Positions 25,769 to 35,428 of a stretch of 49,462 bases of DNA are shown here, one piece after another; positions within the stretch are counted from its first letter, which is position 1; every line of letters begins with the position of its first letter. Source of the DNA: Betaproteobacteria bacterium TMED22 (GTDB lineage Bacteria > Pseudomonadota > Gammaproteobacteria > Burkholderiales > Eutrophovitaceae). The stretch is taken from contig NHCB01000001.1 of NCBI GenBank assembly GCA_002167745.1, forward strand, positions 1 through 49,462, written 5' to 3'. The notes under the pieces are model-generated. The model did no database searches, had not been told where the DNA came from, and saw only the letters and a program-made list of their open reading frames with translations. Position numbers and translations under genes: made by a program.

Positions 25769-26728
25769 TTATATCGATTTTCGATTACCCTGTGATTTGG
25801 TTGCAACGAAGATTGAGGGAGAGGTGCTGTAGATTATTATAAAGATCCCAAAAAGAATCCCGACGAAGCCAATAAAGTTGCTTGGACCAATAATTTCATC
25901 AAGGATGATCCATGCCAGCATCGAGGCTGCAATTGGTTCGGCCAATACGGTCATTGAAACAATGTTGGCAGGAAAGTGCCGTAGGCCCCAATTAAGTATG
26001 GTATGCCCGATCAGCTGGGGACCTAATGCTAAACACCAAATGTAAAACCAGGCTGTGGTTGATAGATTCTGCATTAGATTCTGGTCGTGGTATAGAAGAT
26101 GGAATGCAAGCGCAAGAGTGGCGAATCCGTATGTTAGGAAAACATATGTTTTCAATTCTATTTTGTTGCGAAGAGTTCGACCGGTGATTAAATAAGCCGC
26201 GATTGAGATTGCCCCTAAAGTGGCCAGTATTTCGCCCTCAAAGCGTTCCTCTCCTGATATCGGTAATATGTTGTAGCCTTCTTGGTAGAGGATGAAGATG
26301 GCGCTTACCATCGCAATTGATATTCCAATAAATTGGTGTCTCGTGATCGTTTCCTTCAACACTAGAAAGCCTATTATTGCTACCCATATAGGACTTGTTG
26401 TTACTAGAAAAGTACTCTTTGAGACTGGAATGTATTCCAAAGAAATAATCCAAGTCAGAAAGTGTATCGCTAAAAAAATGCCAGCAAGAGCGCTTCTAAG
26501 TATCGTATCGGTTTTACACCGTTTTACGTCCCTACAGATTGATTTAAACGATAGTATTATTAAGCAAATAGTCGCAATCCCTAATCGGAGGAAAGCAATA
26601 CCACCTGAGGTGGCGCCTTCATTTTGAGCGCCCTTAATGAGCACTGCGGCTGTGGAAATGATCAGAACCGCAAGTGCAAGTGCCGCGTAACCCTTATATG
26701 TCCCGTGTTGAGCGGTTGATTTGATCAA
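25769..26728 (-). CDS. EamA/DMT-superfamily transporter
   Basis: The 319-residue inner-membrane protein has ten predicted helices arranged as two EamA repeats. The first contains AAVLIKGAQNEGATSGGIAFLRLG, the second AAYLITGRTLRNKIEL and AEPIAASMLAWIILDE, the most conserved EamA segment. Members export amino acids, metabolites or drugs; the substrate is unknown. The open frame starts at a TTG that directly abuts the TAG stop of the DUF1178 gene, and there is no nearby in-frame ATG. The start is thus uncertain, but tight coupling to DUF1178 translation is likely. Confidence 0.85.
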   Translation of the reverse strand: MIKSTAQHGTYKGYAALALAVLIISTAAVLIKGAQNEGATSGGIAFLRLGIATICLIILSFKSICRDVKRCKTDTILRSALAGIFLAIHFLTWIISLEYIPVSKSTFLVTTSPIWVAIIGFLVLKETITRHQFIGISIAMVSAIFILYQEGYNILPISGEERFEGEILATLGAISIAAYLITGRTLRNKIELKTYVFLTYGFATLALAFHLLYHDQNLMQNLSTTAWFYIWCLALGPQLIGHTILNWGLRHFPANIVSMTVLAEPIAASMLAWIILDEIIGPSNFIGFVGILFGIFIIIYSTSPSIFVATKSQGNRKSI

Positions 26729-27175
26729 CTAGTTTAGCTTATCAGGAGTGGACGGATCGACCGGTAATCCATAGACCTCAATCCCTTCTTCCTGTAGCTC
26801 TTTAATTGCAGCTCCGGAGGCTTCGCCACGAATAGAGCGATTATCTGACTCGCCGTAATAAATCTTGCGAGCCTCATCGGGAAACTTGGTACCGACGTCT
26901 TCAGTATTTTGCATGATGTATTCGATGAACTGCTTTTGAAGGTGTCGCGGGTTCAAGCCAGTAAGTGCGGTTTCGGTTTCCTTGGTTGCTGGCTGGTTCT
27001 TCTCTGCAGTTCCTTTATTTACATAAGGTGCCGAAAGCTGTTTGGTTATTTTAGTTGAGCCGCAGTTCGGGCAAGAAATTTGTCTATTTGCGAGCTGTTT
27101 GTCAAATTCGTCTCCAGAGGCGAACCAACCTTCGAAATGATGATTTTGATCGCAAGCTAAGTTATAAACAATCAT
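26729..27175 (-). CDS. DUF1178 family zinc-ribbon-like protein
   Basis: A 148-residue protein of the DUF1178 family, which has no established function. It begins MIVYNLACDQNHHFEGWF, where Cys and His may bind metal, and has a CPNC pair in RQISCPNCGSTKITKQLSAP, giving a zinc-ribbon-like N-terminus. The C-terminal half is highly charged and ends with the conserved GEASGAAIKELQEEGIEVYGLP. It lies between lysA (98 bases upstream, same strand) and the EamA transporter, which starts at its stop codon. Confidence 0.88.
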   Translation of the reverse strand: MIVYNLACDQNHHFEGWFASGDEFDKQLANRQISCPNCGSTKITKQLSAPYVNKGTAEKNQPATKETETALTGLNPRHLQKQFIEYIMQNTEDVGTKFPDEARKIYYGESDNRSIRGEASGAAIKELQEEGIEVYGLPVDPSTPDKLN

Positions 27176-27273
27176 TATTAAAACCTAAAGAATTCCGAGT
27201 TTAGACAGACCATGCTTTGCTTTTTTAGCCACATAGAAAGATTTTTTATTAAGCTCAACGGAATACTGACTTG

Positions 27274-28518
27274 TTAAGGAGCAATTTGTTCATTAGAGAA
27301 AAGCTCCTCGACCGACTCTTTTTTCCGAATGACATGCGCATGAGTATCATCTATCAGAATTTCTGGGACTCTTACTCTAGAGTTATAGTTTGAGCTCATA
27401 GTCATGCCGTATGCTCCAACCGAGTGAATAGCAAGCACGTCACCCTCATTAACGGATAGTTCGCGGTCTTTTCCCAGAAAATCTCCTGTTTCACAAATCG
27501 GTCCGACAATATCGTAACGTTTTAACGGTCTTTTCTCCTTGTCCAGAATATTATCGATATGGTGGTAGGCATTATATAGAGATGGTCTTGCAAGGTCATT
27601 CATAGCAGCATCTACGACAATAAAATTTTTATTTGATCCATGTTTAAGGTATTCGACGGTAGTAAGTAGCACGCCCGAATTCCCGACGATTGAACGACCT
27701 GGTTCTACGAGTATTTCTTGCTCCCGTCCACCCATGACCTCAAGTAACATTTCGACGAACTGCTCCTGGTGAATTGGTGTCTCATCTTCATATTGAATGC
27801 CAAGTCCACCACCAAAGTCAATATGTTTAATTTCAATATTACTAGCAATTAATGCGTCAGTTAACTCAACCATCTTCAAAGCAGCGTCACGCATCGGTGC
27901 GATATCAGTGAGTTGAGATCCGATATGACAATCGATACCAGTGGGACTGATGTTAGGTAGGTCTGTGGCAGTCTTATATAGTCGAGTGGCATCTTCAACA
28001 TCAACTCCGAATTTATTTTCCTTCATTCCTGTTGAAATATAAGGATGTGTTTTTGCGTCTACGTCGGGATTAACTCTCAAGCTAATATCTGCATCAACAT
28101 TTAATTCTTTCGCTATGTTGGAAATGCGATACAGTTCGGATTCAGATTCGACATTAAAACACTTGATTTTTTGCTCTAACGCGTAGTTAATTTCAGCGTG
28201 AGTTTTACCAACTCCAGAAAAGACAATTTTGCTAGCATCTCCCCCAGCTGCTAACACCCTGCTTAACTCTCCTCCTGAAACAATGTCAAAGCCGCTTCCT
28301 AATTGAGCAAGGATATTAATGATTGCAATATTCGAATTCGCTTTCACAGCATAGCAAACGAGATTTTTGCGCTCTCCAAAAGCATATTTAAATCTATTAA
28401 AATTAGTTTCAATGGAGTTTTTAGAATAGACGTAACAAGGAGTACCAAATTCTTCTGCGATATCACTGGCTGCTCTATTCTCTATATACAGACGACCTGT
28501 TTTTGTATTGATTGTCAT
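27274..28518 (-). CDS. lysA: Diaminopimelate decarboxylase
   Basis: LysA is the PLP enzyme that decarboxylates meso-diaminopimelate to lysine, the last step of lysine synthesis. The 414-residue protein shows the PLP lysine Lys59 in VCYAVKANSN, the GSGFDIVSGGEL segment, HIDFGGGLGI, EPGRSIVGNSGVL for phosphate binding, and the substrate-side GPICETGDFLG with its conserved cysteine. The ATG overlaps the lptM stop by one base (TAATG), so the two are translationally coupled. The lptM-lysA pairing is conserved in proteobacteria. dapF, often next in other genomes, is replaced here by DUF1178. Confidence 0.96.
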   Translation of the reverse strand: MTINTKTGRLYIENRAASDIAEEFGTPCYVYSKNSIETNFNRFKYAFGERKNLVCYAVKANSNIAIINILAQLGSGFDIVSGGELSRVLAAGGDASKIVFSGVGKTHAEINYALEQKIKCFNVESESELYRISNIAKELNVDADISLRVNPDVDAKTHPYISTGMKENKFGVDVEDATRLYKTATDLPNISPTGIDCHIGSQLTDIAPMRDAALKMVELTDALIASNIEIKHIDFGGGLGIQYEDETPIHQEQFVEMLLEVMGGREQEILVEPGRSIVGNSGVLLTTVEYLKHGSNKNFIVVDAAMNDLARPSLYNAYHHIDNILDKEKRPLKRYDIVGPICETGDFLGKDRELSVNEGDVLAIHSVGAYGMTMSSNYNSRVRVPEILIDDTHAHVIRKKESVEELFSNEQIAP

Positions 28519-28682
28519 TATTCTTGTCGTATTTCTGCTGCTTGATCTGAGTTTTGTGTGGTGGTGATCCTTGATTTTTCTGTATCGGGTTTGTCAGGCA
28601 GATATAGCGCCCCAGTTTGTCCACAGCCCGAGATCAGACAGAAGTATAAAATTACAATGGTTATTTTGGGCGTCAAAGTCAT
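28518..28682 (-). CDS. lptM: LptM (YifL-like) small outer-membrane lipoprotein
   Basis: This 54-residue gene is easily missed because of its size. The minus-strand product starts MTLTPKITIVILYFCLISGC, a lipoprotein signal peptide with lipobox LISGC (lipidated Cys20). Then comes CGQTGALYLPDKP, which matches the diagnostic CGQxGPLYLP signature of LptM. In E. coli LptM mimics LPS to help the LptD/LptE translocon mature. Its ATG overlaps the plsC stop (ATGA) and its TAA overlaps the lysA ATG by one base. Signature, lipobox and gene position agree. Confidence 0.9.
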   Translation of the reverse strand: MTLTPKITIVILYFCLISGCGQTGALYLPDKPDTEKSRITTTQNSDQAAEIRQE

Positions 28683-29398
28683 ATGTCTTGGTTTGAGGTT
28701 CTCGGCATATTGGTTTCAATCCAGATTTCTACCTGTTTTATTAGATCCGTGGGCGATTTACCACCTGTTTTTATGGGCTTCCCAATGACTACATTAATTG
28801 TCCCCGGTTTTTTTAGCAACGCATTCTTTGGCCAATATTCGCCTGCATTGTGTGTGACGGGCAGTATATCTGAGTGCAGCTTTGCTGACAGCCATGCTCC
28901 GCCTACTTGATAGTCAACTTTTTTCATCGGCGAGGTTCGTGTGCCCTCGGGAAATACAATGATATGCCAGCCGTCTTTAATACGATCCTTACCTTGATTC
29001 AGCATTTGTTTGAGTGCCCTAGATCCGCTTGACCGGTCTATTGCAATCGGATTCATCATTGCTAGTCCCCAACCAAAAAATGGAACGAGAAGGAGGCTCC
29101 TTTTCAAAACCCAGACTTGAGGTGGAAAGATAGTTTGAAAGGCGAAGGTTTCCCAGGCGGATTGGTGTTTAGATAGGATCACACAAGGAGTATTGGGAAT
29201 ATTGTCTAGGCCTTTAACGCTAAATTTAATCCCGCAAATATATTTAGCGAGAAATGTAATGCAGTATGACCATAGAGTGATGACTCGATATCTTTTGATT
29301 GGAGATAGGGGGAAGGTGAGCACCGCGATAAAAGAAAATACTATAGTTAGCGATACTCTTAATAATTCGAAAGCTAAAGATCTGGCTAAAATAAACAC
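28679..29398 (-). CDS. plsC: 1-acyl-sn-glycerol-3-phosphate acyltransferase (lysophospholipid acyltransferase)
   Basis: The 239-residue membrane enzyme acylates lysophosphatidate to phosphatidate in phospholipid synthesis. It has two N-terminal hydrophobic segments (about 1-30 and 40-57). Acyltransferase motif I reads SKHQSAWETF, with Glu where HX4D is textbook, a variant common in this clade. Motif III is FPEGTRTSP, and VTHNAGEYWPKNALLKKPG follows. It could also be an AlsB-like lyso-ornithine acyltransferase, but the glyQS-gmhB-plsC order favours PlsC. The start is a GTG 2 bases after the gmhB stop. Its own stop overlaps the lptM start. Confidence 0.88.
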   Translation of the reverse strand: MFILARSLAFELLRVSLTIVFSFIAVLTFPLSPIKRYRVITLWSYCITFLAKYICGIKFSVKGLDNIPNTPCVILSKHQSAWETFAFQTIFPPQVWVLKRSLLLVPFFGWGLAMMNPIAIDRSSGSRALKQMLNQGKDRIKDGWHIIVFPEGTRTSPMKKVDYQVGGAWLSAKLHSDILPVTHNAGEYWPKNALLKKPGTINVVIGKPIKTGGKSPTDLIKQVEIWIETNMPRTSNQDI

Positions 29399-29400
29399 GA

Positions 29401-29937
29401 CTACTCGGACGTGATATGTCTTACAGCTTCGTTTAGGTCGGTGAACTGTATAGTGTCCTTGGGCAGTTCATTGCTTGTCGATGTTTGTTCCCCCTTACCA
29501 GTCCTTACTAAAATAGGAAGCGCACCTACCGCGCTCGCGGCTTGGAGATCTTTAAGTGAATCGCCAACGAATGGAATATCCTTCAGATTAACGTTGAATC
29601 GTTCTGCAATGCTCAGAAGCATTCCTGGCTCAGGTTTACGACAGCTACAGTGACTCTCGCCAATGTGTGGACAAAAAAACAAAGCATCTATCCTGCCCCC
29701 GACGTTAGCAAGTGCCCGATACATTTTGTCGTTGATGGCATTAAGAGTGGTCATGTCGAACAGGCCTCTTCCAATTCCAGATTGGTTGGTGGCGACAACA
29801 ACCCGATAGCCCATGTGATTAAGTCGGGCAATAGCTTCTAAACTTTGTGGTATCGGCTTCCATTCCGCTGGAGTTTTTATGTACTTGTCGCTATCGAAGT
29901 TAATGACGCCGTCTCTATCCAGTATCACCAGCTTCAT
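29401..29937 (-). CDS. gmhB: D-glycero-beta-D-manno-heptose 1,7-bisphosphate 7-phosphatase
   Basis: GmhB removes the 7-phosphate in the ADP-heptose pathway for LPS core synthesis. The 178-residue HAD phosphatase has the nucleophile and acid/base aspartates Asp7 and Asp9 in ILDRDGVIN, the threonine/asparagine motif ATNQSGIGRG, and the zinc loop Cys89-x-His91 ... Cys97-x-Cys99 in CPHIGESHCSCRKPEPG, which is diagnostic of GmhB/HisB-N. VGDSLKDLQAA closes the active site. Only one base separates it from glyS and two from plsC, so it is embedded in that operon. Confidence 0.94.
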   Translation of the reverse strand: MKLVILDRDGVINFDSDKYIKTPAEWKPIPQSLEAIARLNHMGYRVVVATNQSGIGRGLFDMTTLNAINDKMYRALANVGGRIDALFFCPHIGESHCSCRKPEPGMLLSIAERFNVNLKDIPFVGDSLKDLQAASAVGALPILVRTGKGEQTSTSNELPKDTIQFTDLNEAVRHITSE

Positions 29938-29938
29938 T

Positions 29939-32044
29939 TTAATTTGTTACTGCTATTGAGAGTTCGGAAAGGTCACCGACGCAATTAAGCAAGGCTGATA
30001 GTTGGCTTAATAGCCCTAATCTGTTCGCGCGCTCGGCCGGGTCGTCTGACATCACCATCACTTCCTCGAAAAAAAAGTCAACTTCATTCCTCACGGTCGA
30101 TAAAGTTTTGAGTGCGTCGGAGTAGCGCATTTGATCAATTGCTTTTGCTACTTTAGGCATCAAAGTTTGAATTTTTTTATACAGAGATTCTTCCTCTTCG
30201 GTACTAAAAAGCCGAGCTTCGACCCGATCATGGTTGTCGGCGTTATTCTTTTTAAGAATATTTTTAATCCGCTTATTTGCGGTTGCTAGCGCGATAGCAT
30301 CATCTGTTTTCAGAAATTCATCTATCGCTGCTAAGCGCGGCTGTACAAGATGAAGATGGTTAGAGTCTGTAGCCAGTATCGCTTCAATTTTGTCTACTGA
30401 ATACCCCTTATCTTTGAGATATCCCTTAAATCGATCAATGATGAAGCTTTTAATTTTTGACTCATCGATATTTAATTCTAATTCTTGGGGAAATTTTTCA
30501 GCAGTCAAACTAATGACTTCGAGGAGATTGAGTTCGACTGGATGCTCAGTTAGGATTCTAATGATTCCTATCGCTTGCCGCCTTAGTGCGAAGGGATCTT
30601 TCTCGCCTGATGGAATGAGCCCAACGCCGAAAATACCTACTATAACGTCAAGTTTATCCGCTAGGGCCAGTGCGGTGGCAACTTTACTGGTGGGAATATG
30701 ATCGTTGGCGAAACGTGGCTGATAATATTGCTCTAAAGCATCGGCTACGTCCGAGGATTCTCCTTGGGCGAGCGCATAGTAGCGGCCCATGGTGCCTTGT
30801 AATGTTGGAAATTCTCCGACCATGCCCGAGAGCAAGTCGGCTTTACACAGTTCTGCTGCCCTTGAAACTTTTGCGTTGTCAGTTCCCATGCGATCTGCGA
30901 TTTGAGCGGATAAACTGCGTAAGCGCGTAACGCGATCCAGTTGGGACCCAAGCCGATTATGATAAATCACATCCTTCAATTTCTTAGCTAGATCGATGAG
31001 TGGTGTTCGAATATCACCCTGGTAGAAGAATTGCGCATCCGCTAGTCGTGGCCTGATAACTTTTTCATTCCCTTTGATGATATTACTTGGATCGTCAAGC
31101 CTCATGTTACTGACCAGTAAAAACATTTCTGCTAAATCCCCATTTTTATCAAATAACGGGAAATACTTTTGATTGGTTTTCATGGTCAGAACAAGACATT
31201 CCTCAGGAATTGAGAGAAATTGTTTGTCAAACTGTGCGACATACACAGTAGGAGATTCCACAAGAGAAGTAACTTCGTTTAAAAGATCTTCGTCATCCTG
31301 AAGTTCCAAGCCTAGCTGATTTGCTTTTTGTTTTAGCTGATCTTCGATTATAGCCTTACGTTTGTTGTAGTCAGGAATTATTTGTCCTGACTCCTCTAGC
31401 GCAGACTCATATAAATTAGCGCTCTGAATTGTAATCTCACCTTTTGACTGGAAACGATGCCCTAGTGACATATTTCCACTGCTTAGTCCTAATGCTTGGA
31501 TGTCAACCACTGTATTGCCGAGAAGCGCTACGAGACGATGTGCTGGTCGAACGAAATTTACGCTTTCCTGATTATCTTGTGGCTGGTAGGTCATTACTTT
31601 TGGAATAGGAAGCTTCGATAAAGAGATATCGATTGCTTTTTGCAAGCCCTCAGCGATGGTTACGCCGGCTCTTTTTTGACTGAGATAAATGAATTCCATT
31701 TTCCCGTCATTCTTTATTGTCGTCTTCTCAACGCTGCTCTCATCCAGCCCGATTGATTTAAGTTTTTTCAACAATGCCTCTGACGGCTCACCACTATTAG
31801 AAAAGCCGACATGTTTAGGCATCAGTTTTTGCTGAACTTTGTCTTCTGGAGATACGGCCAGAACATCATCGATAACGATAGCCAATCGGCGCGGCGTTGC
31901 GAATGTCGAATAGCGCACGTCATTTGAGACAAAATTCTGTTTTTGTAGGCTAGAAACGATACCCGTCCCAAATGAGCTACCAAGTTTTTTTAGGGCCTTG
32001 GGGGGTAATTCTTCTGTTAGTAGTTCTACGAGTAGTGTCGCCAT
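29939..32044 (-). CDS. glyS: Glycyl-tRNA synthetase beta subunit
   Basis: This is the large tRNA-binding subunit of the heterotetrameric bacterial GlyRS. The 701-residue protein begins with the family signature LLVELLTEELPPKALKKLG. It contains FATPRRLAIVI, the HD-like region VVGIFGVGLIPSGEKDPFALRRQAIGI and a C-terminal anticodon-binding helical domain (RIKNILKKNN). Length is typical (E. coli 689). The start ATG is 11 bases after the glyQ stop. gmhB follows after one base. Confidence 0.96.
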   Translation of the reverse strand: MATLLVELLTEELPPKALKKLGSSFGTGIVSSLQKQNFVSNDVRYSTFATPRRLAIVIDDVLAVSPEDKVQQKLMPKHVGFSNSGEPSEALLKKLKSIGLDESSVEKTTIKNDGKMEFIYLSQKRAGVTIAEGLQKAIDISLSKLPIPKVMTYQPQDNQESVNFVRPAHRLVALLGNTVVDIQALGLSSGNMSLGHRFQSKGEITIQSANLYESALEESGQIIPDYNKRKAIIEDQLKQKANQLGLELQDDEDLLNEVTSLVESPTVYVAQFDKQFLSIPEECLVLTMKTNQKYFPLFDKNGDLAEMFLLVSNMRLDDPSNIIKGNEKVIRPRLADAQFFYQGDIRTPLIDLAKKLKDVIYHNRLGSQLDRVTRLRSLSAQIADRMGTDNAKVSRAAELCKADLLSGMVGEFPTLQGTMGRYYALAQGESSDVADALEQYYQPRFANDHIPTSKVATALALADKLDVIVGIFGVGLIPSGEKDPFALRRQAIGIIRILTEHPVELNLLEVISLTAEKFPQELELNIDESKIKSFIIDRFKGYLKDKGYSVDKIEAILATDSNHLHLVQPRLAAIDEFLKTDDAIALATANKRIKNILKKNNADNHDRVEARLFSTEEEESLYKKIQTLMPKVAKAIDQMRYSDALKTLSTVRNEVDFFFEEVMVMSDDPAERANRLGLLSQLSALLNCVGDLSELSIAVTN

Positions 32045-32055
32045 AATGATTGTTG

Positions 32056-33006
32056 TTATGCTTGGGTAGCAATATTCCTACGGATATCGAGAATTTCACT
32101 AACTTCCTCCTGAGGCAAGAAAGCCTTAATCGCCCCATCAGATGCGCGCTCAAATCCGAGGGTTTTACGTGATGCTCTGTATGCTTGAGCTGCCAATCTC
32201 GCAAGATTGCGTACTCGACCAATGTAACTCGCGCGCTCTGTAACCGATATTGCACCTCTGGCATCTAGGAGGTTAAATGCATGAGAACACTTCATGACAA
32301 GTTCATATCCAGGAAGAGGCAGTGATTCCTTGAACATTACGACTGCCTCTTTCTCGAAGGCAGAAAAATTAGCAAACAGCAAATCTGTATTTGCTTTTTC
32401 GAAGTTATATATAGATTGCTCTACTTCATTTTGATGATAGACGTCTCGATATGTAATTCCAGGTGCCCAGTCAAGATCGAACACACTTTCTTTCGATTGG
32501 AGGTACATGGCTAGTCTTTCGAGTCCGTATGTGATTTCCCCCATTACGGGCTTACAGCTTATCCCACCGACTTCTTGGAAATAAGTAAATTGTGTAATTT
32601 CCATACCATTGAGCCACACCTCCCATCCCAATCCCCAGGCACCTAGCGTTGGAGATTCCCAGTCGTCCTCAACAAATCGAACGTCATGTTCGCGTGGATT
32701 AATTCCAATCATTTCAAGTGAACCTAAATATAGATCCAGTATTTCTGATGGCGAGGGTTTGAGGACTACTTGAAATTGATAATAATGTTGTAATCGATTC
32801 GGGTTAGCTCCGTACCTACCATCTTTTGGTCTACGCGATGGTTGAACATATGCCGCCTTCCAGGGTTCTGGCCCAATTGCTCTTAGAAATGTAGCCGTAT
32901 GAAAAGTGCCAGCACCTACTTCTAAATCGTATGGTTGCAGCAGCGCGCAACCACGTGAACTCCAATATTTTTGAAGCTCTAAAATCATGTCTTGAAAATA
33001 GACCAT
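32056..33006 (-). CDS. glyQ: Glycyl-tRNA synthetase alpha subunit
   Basis: This is the catalytic class II subunit that forms glycyl-adenylate and charges tRNA-Gly with GlyS. The 316-residue protein starts [20 protein letters not shown] and continues [21 protein letters not shown], both near-invariant. The class II motifs appear in [19 protein letters not shown]-like sequence (here GANP) and in [16 protein letters not shown] and [15 protein letters not shown]. Length is slightly above E. coli (303). It lies 45 bases downstream of lnt. Confidence 0.96.
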   Translation of the reverse strand: MVYFQDMILELQKYWSSRGCALLQPYDLEVGAGTFHTATFLRAIGPEPWKAAYVQPSRRPKDGRYGANPNRLQHYYQFQVVLKPSPSEILDLYLGSLEMIGINPREHDVRFVEDDWESPTLGAWGLGWEVWLNGMEITQFTYFQEVGGISCKPVMGEITYGLERLAMYLQSKESVFDLDWAPGITYRDVYHQNEVEQSIYNFEKANTDLLFANFSAFEKEAVVMFKESLPLPGYELVMKCSHAFNLLDARGAISVTERASYIGRVRNLARLAAQAYRASRKTLGFERASDGAIKAFLPQEEVSEILDIRRNIATQA

Positions 33007-33051
33007 TTATAAACCTAGGATATGAATAGCATTGACCAGTGATTAATCATT

Positions 33052-34605
33052 TTACCTTTTTTCGGTTTTGGACCAATACGGCCTGGATTTCAAGCTTAGC
33101 AAAATAATGATAAACGATAGAAGTACGAACGCTAAATTACCCCATTGGCTATATGGTGTAATGCCTTTACGCCCATAAATTTCAGCCCGTAAAACGTTTT
33201 CCGAAAATTGAGGTAAACGAGTAATAATGTGGCCTCTGTGATTAATCACAGCAGTAACACCAGTATTTGTTACACGCAGCAGCTCTCGCCCAGTTTCTAT
33301 GGACCGAGCTTGAGCAATTTGAAGATGCTGCTGAGGTCCAAAGGACTCTCCCCACCAAGCATCGTTCGTAAAGTTTGCAAGAACCGTAGCCTCAGGAAGT
33401 TGTCGAATAATTTCCTCGCCGAACGCATCTTCGTAGCAAATATCGACACCAAGGATCTGCTTACCCAAGTCGAAAGGTTTTTGATTGGCAGCTCCTGACG
33501 AAAAGTTTGACATTGGCATTGAGAGAGCATTAAGCAGAACTGAAGTAATGGATCTCATTGGAAAGTAATCTCCAAAGGGAACCAAGTGATGTTTGCGGTA
33601 ACGATTGGTTTTATCACTGCTTATGTGGAGTACGCTGTTATAAAATTTTCCTTCTTCCGATTTTTCTGGTATCCCCAATAAAATATGCGAATCATTCTTT
33701 TGGGCATGCTCTCGAAGGGCTCTCCAGTACCACTCAGGGACATTAGTCGAGAGTAACGGAATAGCTGTTTCAGGAAGTAGTATTAGATCTGTTTTTTCTT
33801 GGCGGACCATGTCTAGGTATATCATCATCGTTTTGCTGAGCCACTCAGGAGTCCACTTGACATTCTGAGCTATATTTCCCTGGAGCAAAGAAACCGTTGT
33901 GCTTTTTTGACTAATTTTTTCTGTCCACTTAATAGGTGCTAAAGCAATCGATAAACATAAGATTAGAGTGGGCATAATCAGTCCCACTTTCCAGTTAGGA
34001 TTAATCTCTTTTGTAGCTAAATATTTAAAGAGGTAACCAAGACTTCCCGAGCAGCAGGCGCATGCAAGCGATACGCCGTAAATGCCGAGGACTGGAGCAT
34101 AGTTTGAAAGTGGGCTTATGGGTATTTGGGAGTACCCGATTGATAGCCATGGAAAGCCAGTTAAAAACCACCCTCGACACCAGTCTGATAGAGCGAGTCC
34201 AATGGGAAGTATGACCAATAGTCTCCTGTGAGGAGAGGGCACGACTTTAGCCAGTAGCGCTTGAATAATGGCTGGCGGGAGAGCAAAAGTTGCGCTAAGC
34301 AATATAGTAGCAAATATAGCTAAAACCGGATGCATCCCCCCAAAATCATGGAGGCTAACGTAGATCCAACTTGTGCCAGCTATGAGAAGCCCAAATGAAA
34401 AAGAAAACGATATTAAGAATATTTTTTTGGCTGTTTCTTCATGCAGTAAAAAAAACAATAATGCACAGGTAAGTATGGGTATCAAGAACACTGATGAGGG
34501 CGCAAACCCTAGAACCGTTATGGCTCCGAGAATAAATCCCGAACGAACAGGCCTTTTTTCTAATGTTTGCGCTAGCAACGCAATGTATTTACAGTTTTTG
34601 GTCAA
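33052..34605 (-). CDS. lnt: Apolipoprotein N-acyltransferase
   Basis: Lnt adds the third acyl chain to the N-terminal cysteine of lipoproteins at the inner membrane, using phospholipid donors. The 517-residue protein has an N-terminal set of membrane helices (about 20-225) and a periplasmic nitrilase domain with the full triad: Glu279 in ILLPETAIPLL, Lys338 in RKHHLVPFGDYFP and Cys390 in GVDICYEDAFGEE. A final C-terminal helix (LAFVLLSFIIILL) follows. The start is a TTG at 34605 that overlaps corC by 17 bases; a second TTG at 34578 is possible, and there is no in-frame ATG near. The exact N-terminus is therefore uncertain. Confidence 0.93.
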   Translation of the reverse strand: MTKNCKYIALLAQTLEKRPVRSGFILGAITVLGFAPSSVFLIPILTCALLFFLLHEETAKKIFLISFSFSFGLLIAGTSWIYVSLHDFGGMHPVLAIFATILLSATFALPPAIIQALLAKVVPSPHRRLLVILPIGLALSDWCRGWFLTGFPWLSIGYSQIPISPLSNYAPVLGIYGVSLACACCSGSLGYLFKYLATKEINPNWKVGLIMPTLILCLSIALAPIKWTEKISQKSTTVSLLQGNIAQNVKWTPEWLSKTMMIYLDMVRQEKTDLILLPETAIPLLSTNVPEWYWRALREHAQKNDSHILLGIPEKSEEGKFYNSVLHISSDKTNRYRKHHLVPFGDYFPMRSITSVLLNALSMPMSNFSSGAANQKPFDLGKQILGVDICYEDAFGEEIIRQLPEATVLANFTNDAWWGESFGPQQHLQIAQARSIETGRELLRVTNTGVTAVINHRGHIITRLPQFSENVLRAEIYGRKGITPYSQWGNLAFVLLSFIIILLSLKSRPYWSKTEKR

Positions 34606-35428
34606 TCGTAATTTTTTCTACCAATAGCGAGTGCACTCTTCTACTATCTGATCGGGTTACTGTGATACTGAGTTCGCCAATTTTAATTTGTTCGCCAATA
34701 TCGGGTAACTTGCCGAGGTGAGCTAACACTAAGCCACCGATCGTATCAAAATCGCTGTCGGGAAAGTTTGTACCGAAATGATCATTAATATCTGAAATCT
34801 CTGTAATCGCTTTAATTCGGAAGCGACCGAATTTATCCTCTAATATGTTCGCCGCAGACTCATCGACATCGTATTCGTCCTCAATCTCACCAACGATTTG
34901 TTCAAGCACATCCTCAATGGTAATCAGACCTGCCACGCCGCTATACTCATCGACCACGATAGCCATGTGATTTCTATTGCTTCGAAATTCTTTGAGAAGA
35001 ACATTGAGTGGTTTTGATTCAGGAATGAATACTGCCGGTCTTAGCATATCTCTCAGGTCGAATGAGACCGGCTCTTTGTAATAGCTCAATAGGTCTTTGG
35101 CGAGCAAAATACCCAAAATTTCGTCTTTGTTATTTTCGAAAACAGGAAATCTAGAATGGTTGGTTTCAACTGCTAGCCCGATAATATTATTCATGGGGGA
35201 TTTTATGTCTGCCATGTAACATTGAGATCGGGGGATCATAATGTCTCTTGCCGCCATTTCTGAGACTTGTAGGACCCCTTCGACCATAGAAAGCGCATCG
35301 GAATCGAGTAGATTTTTTTCGAAGGATGAATGCAACAATTCGATAAGCTCTTCTTTGTCCTCAGGTTTCCTTCCTAACAGTTGGGCAATTTTTTCGAGCC
35401 AACCGGATTTTTTGATGGGTTTATTCAT
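34589..35428 (-). CDS. corC: CorC/YbeX family CBS-domain protein
   Basis: The 279-residue soluble protein lacks the membrane DUF21 domain. It has two CBS domains (about 60-190; MIPRSQCYMADIKSPM, GILLAKDLLSYYKEP, MAIVVDEYSGVAGLITIEDVLEQ in the second), an acidic linker IVGEIEDEYD, and a C-terminal CorC_HlyC transporter-associated domain (FGTNFPDSDFDTIGG). The family is linked to Mg/Co efflux and ribosome-related phenotypes. Its ATG overlaps the ybeY stop by four bases (ATGA), and its end overlaps lnt by 17 bases. The ybeZ-ybeY-ybeX-lnt order is strongly conserved. Confidence 0.93.
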   Translation of the reverse strand: MNKPIKKSGWLEKIAQLLGRKPEDKEELIELLHSSFEKNLLDSDALSMVEGVLQVSEMAARDIMIPRSQCYMADIKSPMNNIIGLAVETNHSRFPVFENNKDEILGILLAKDLLSYYKEPVSFDLRDMLRPAVFIPESKPLNVLLKEFRSNRNHMAIVVDEYSGVAGLITIEDVLEQIVGEIEDEYDVDESAANILEDKFGRFRIKAITEISDINDHFGTNFPDSDFDTIGGLVLAHLGKLPDIGEQIKIGELSITVTRSDSRRVHSLLVEKITIDQKL

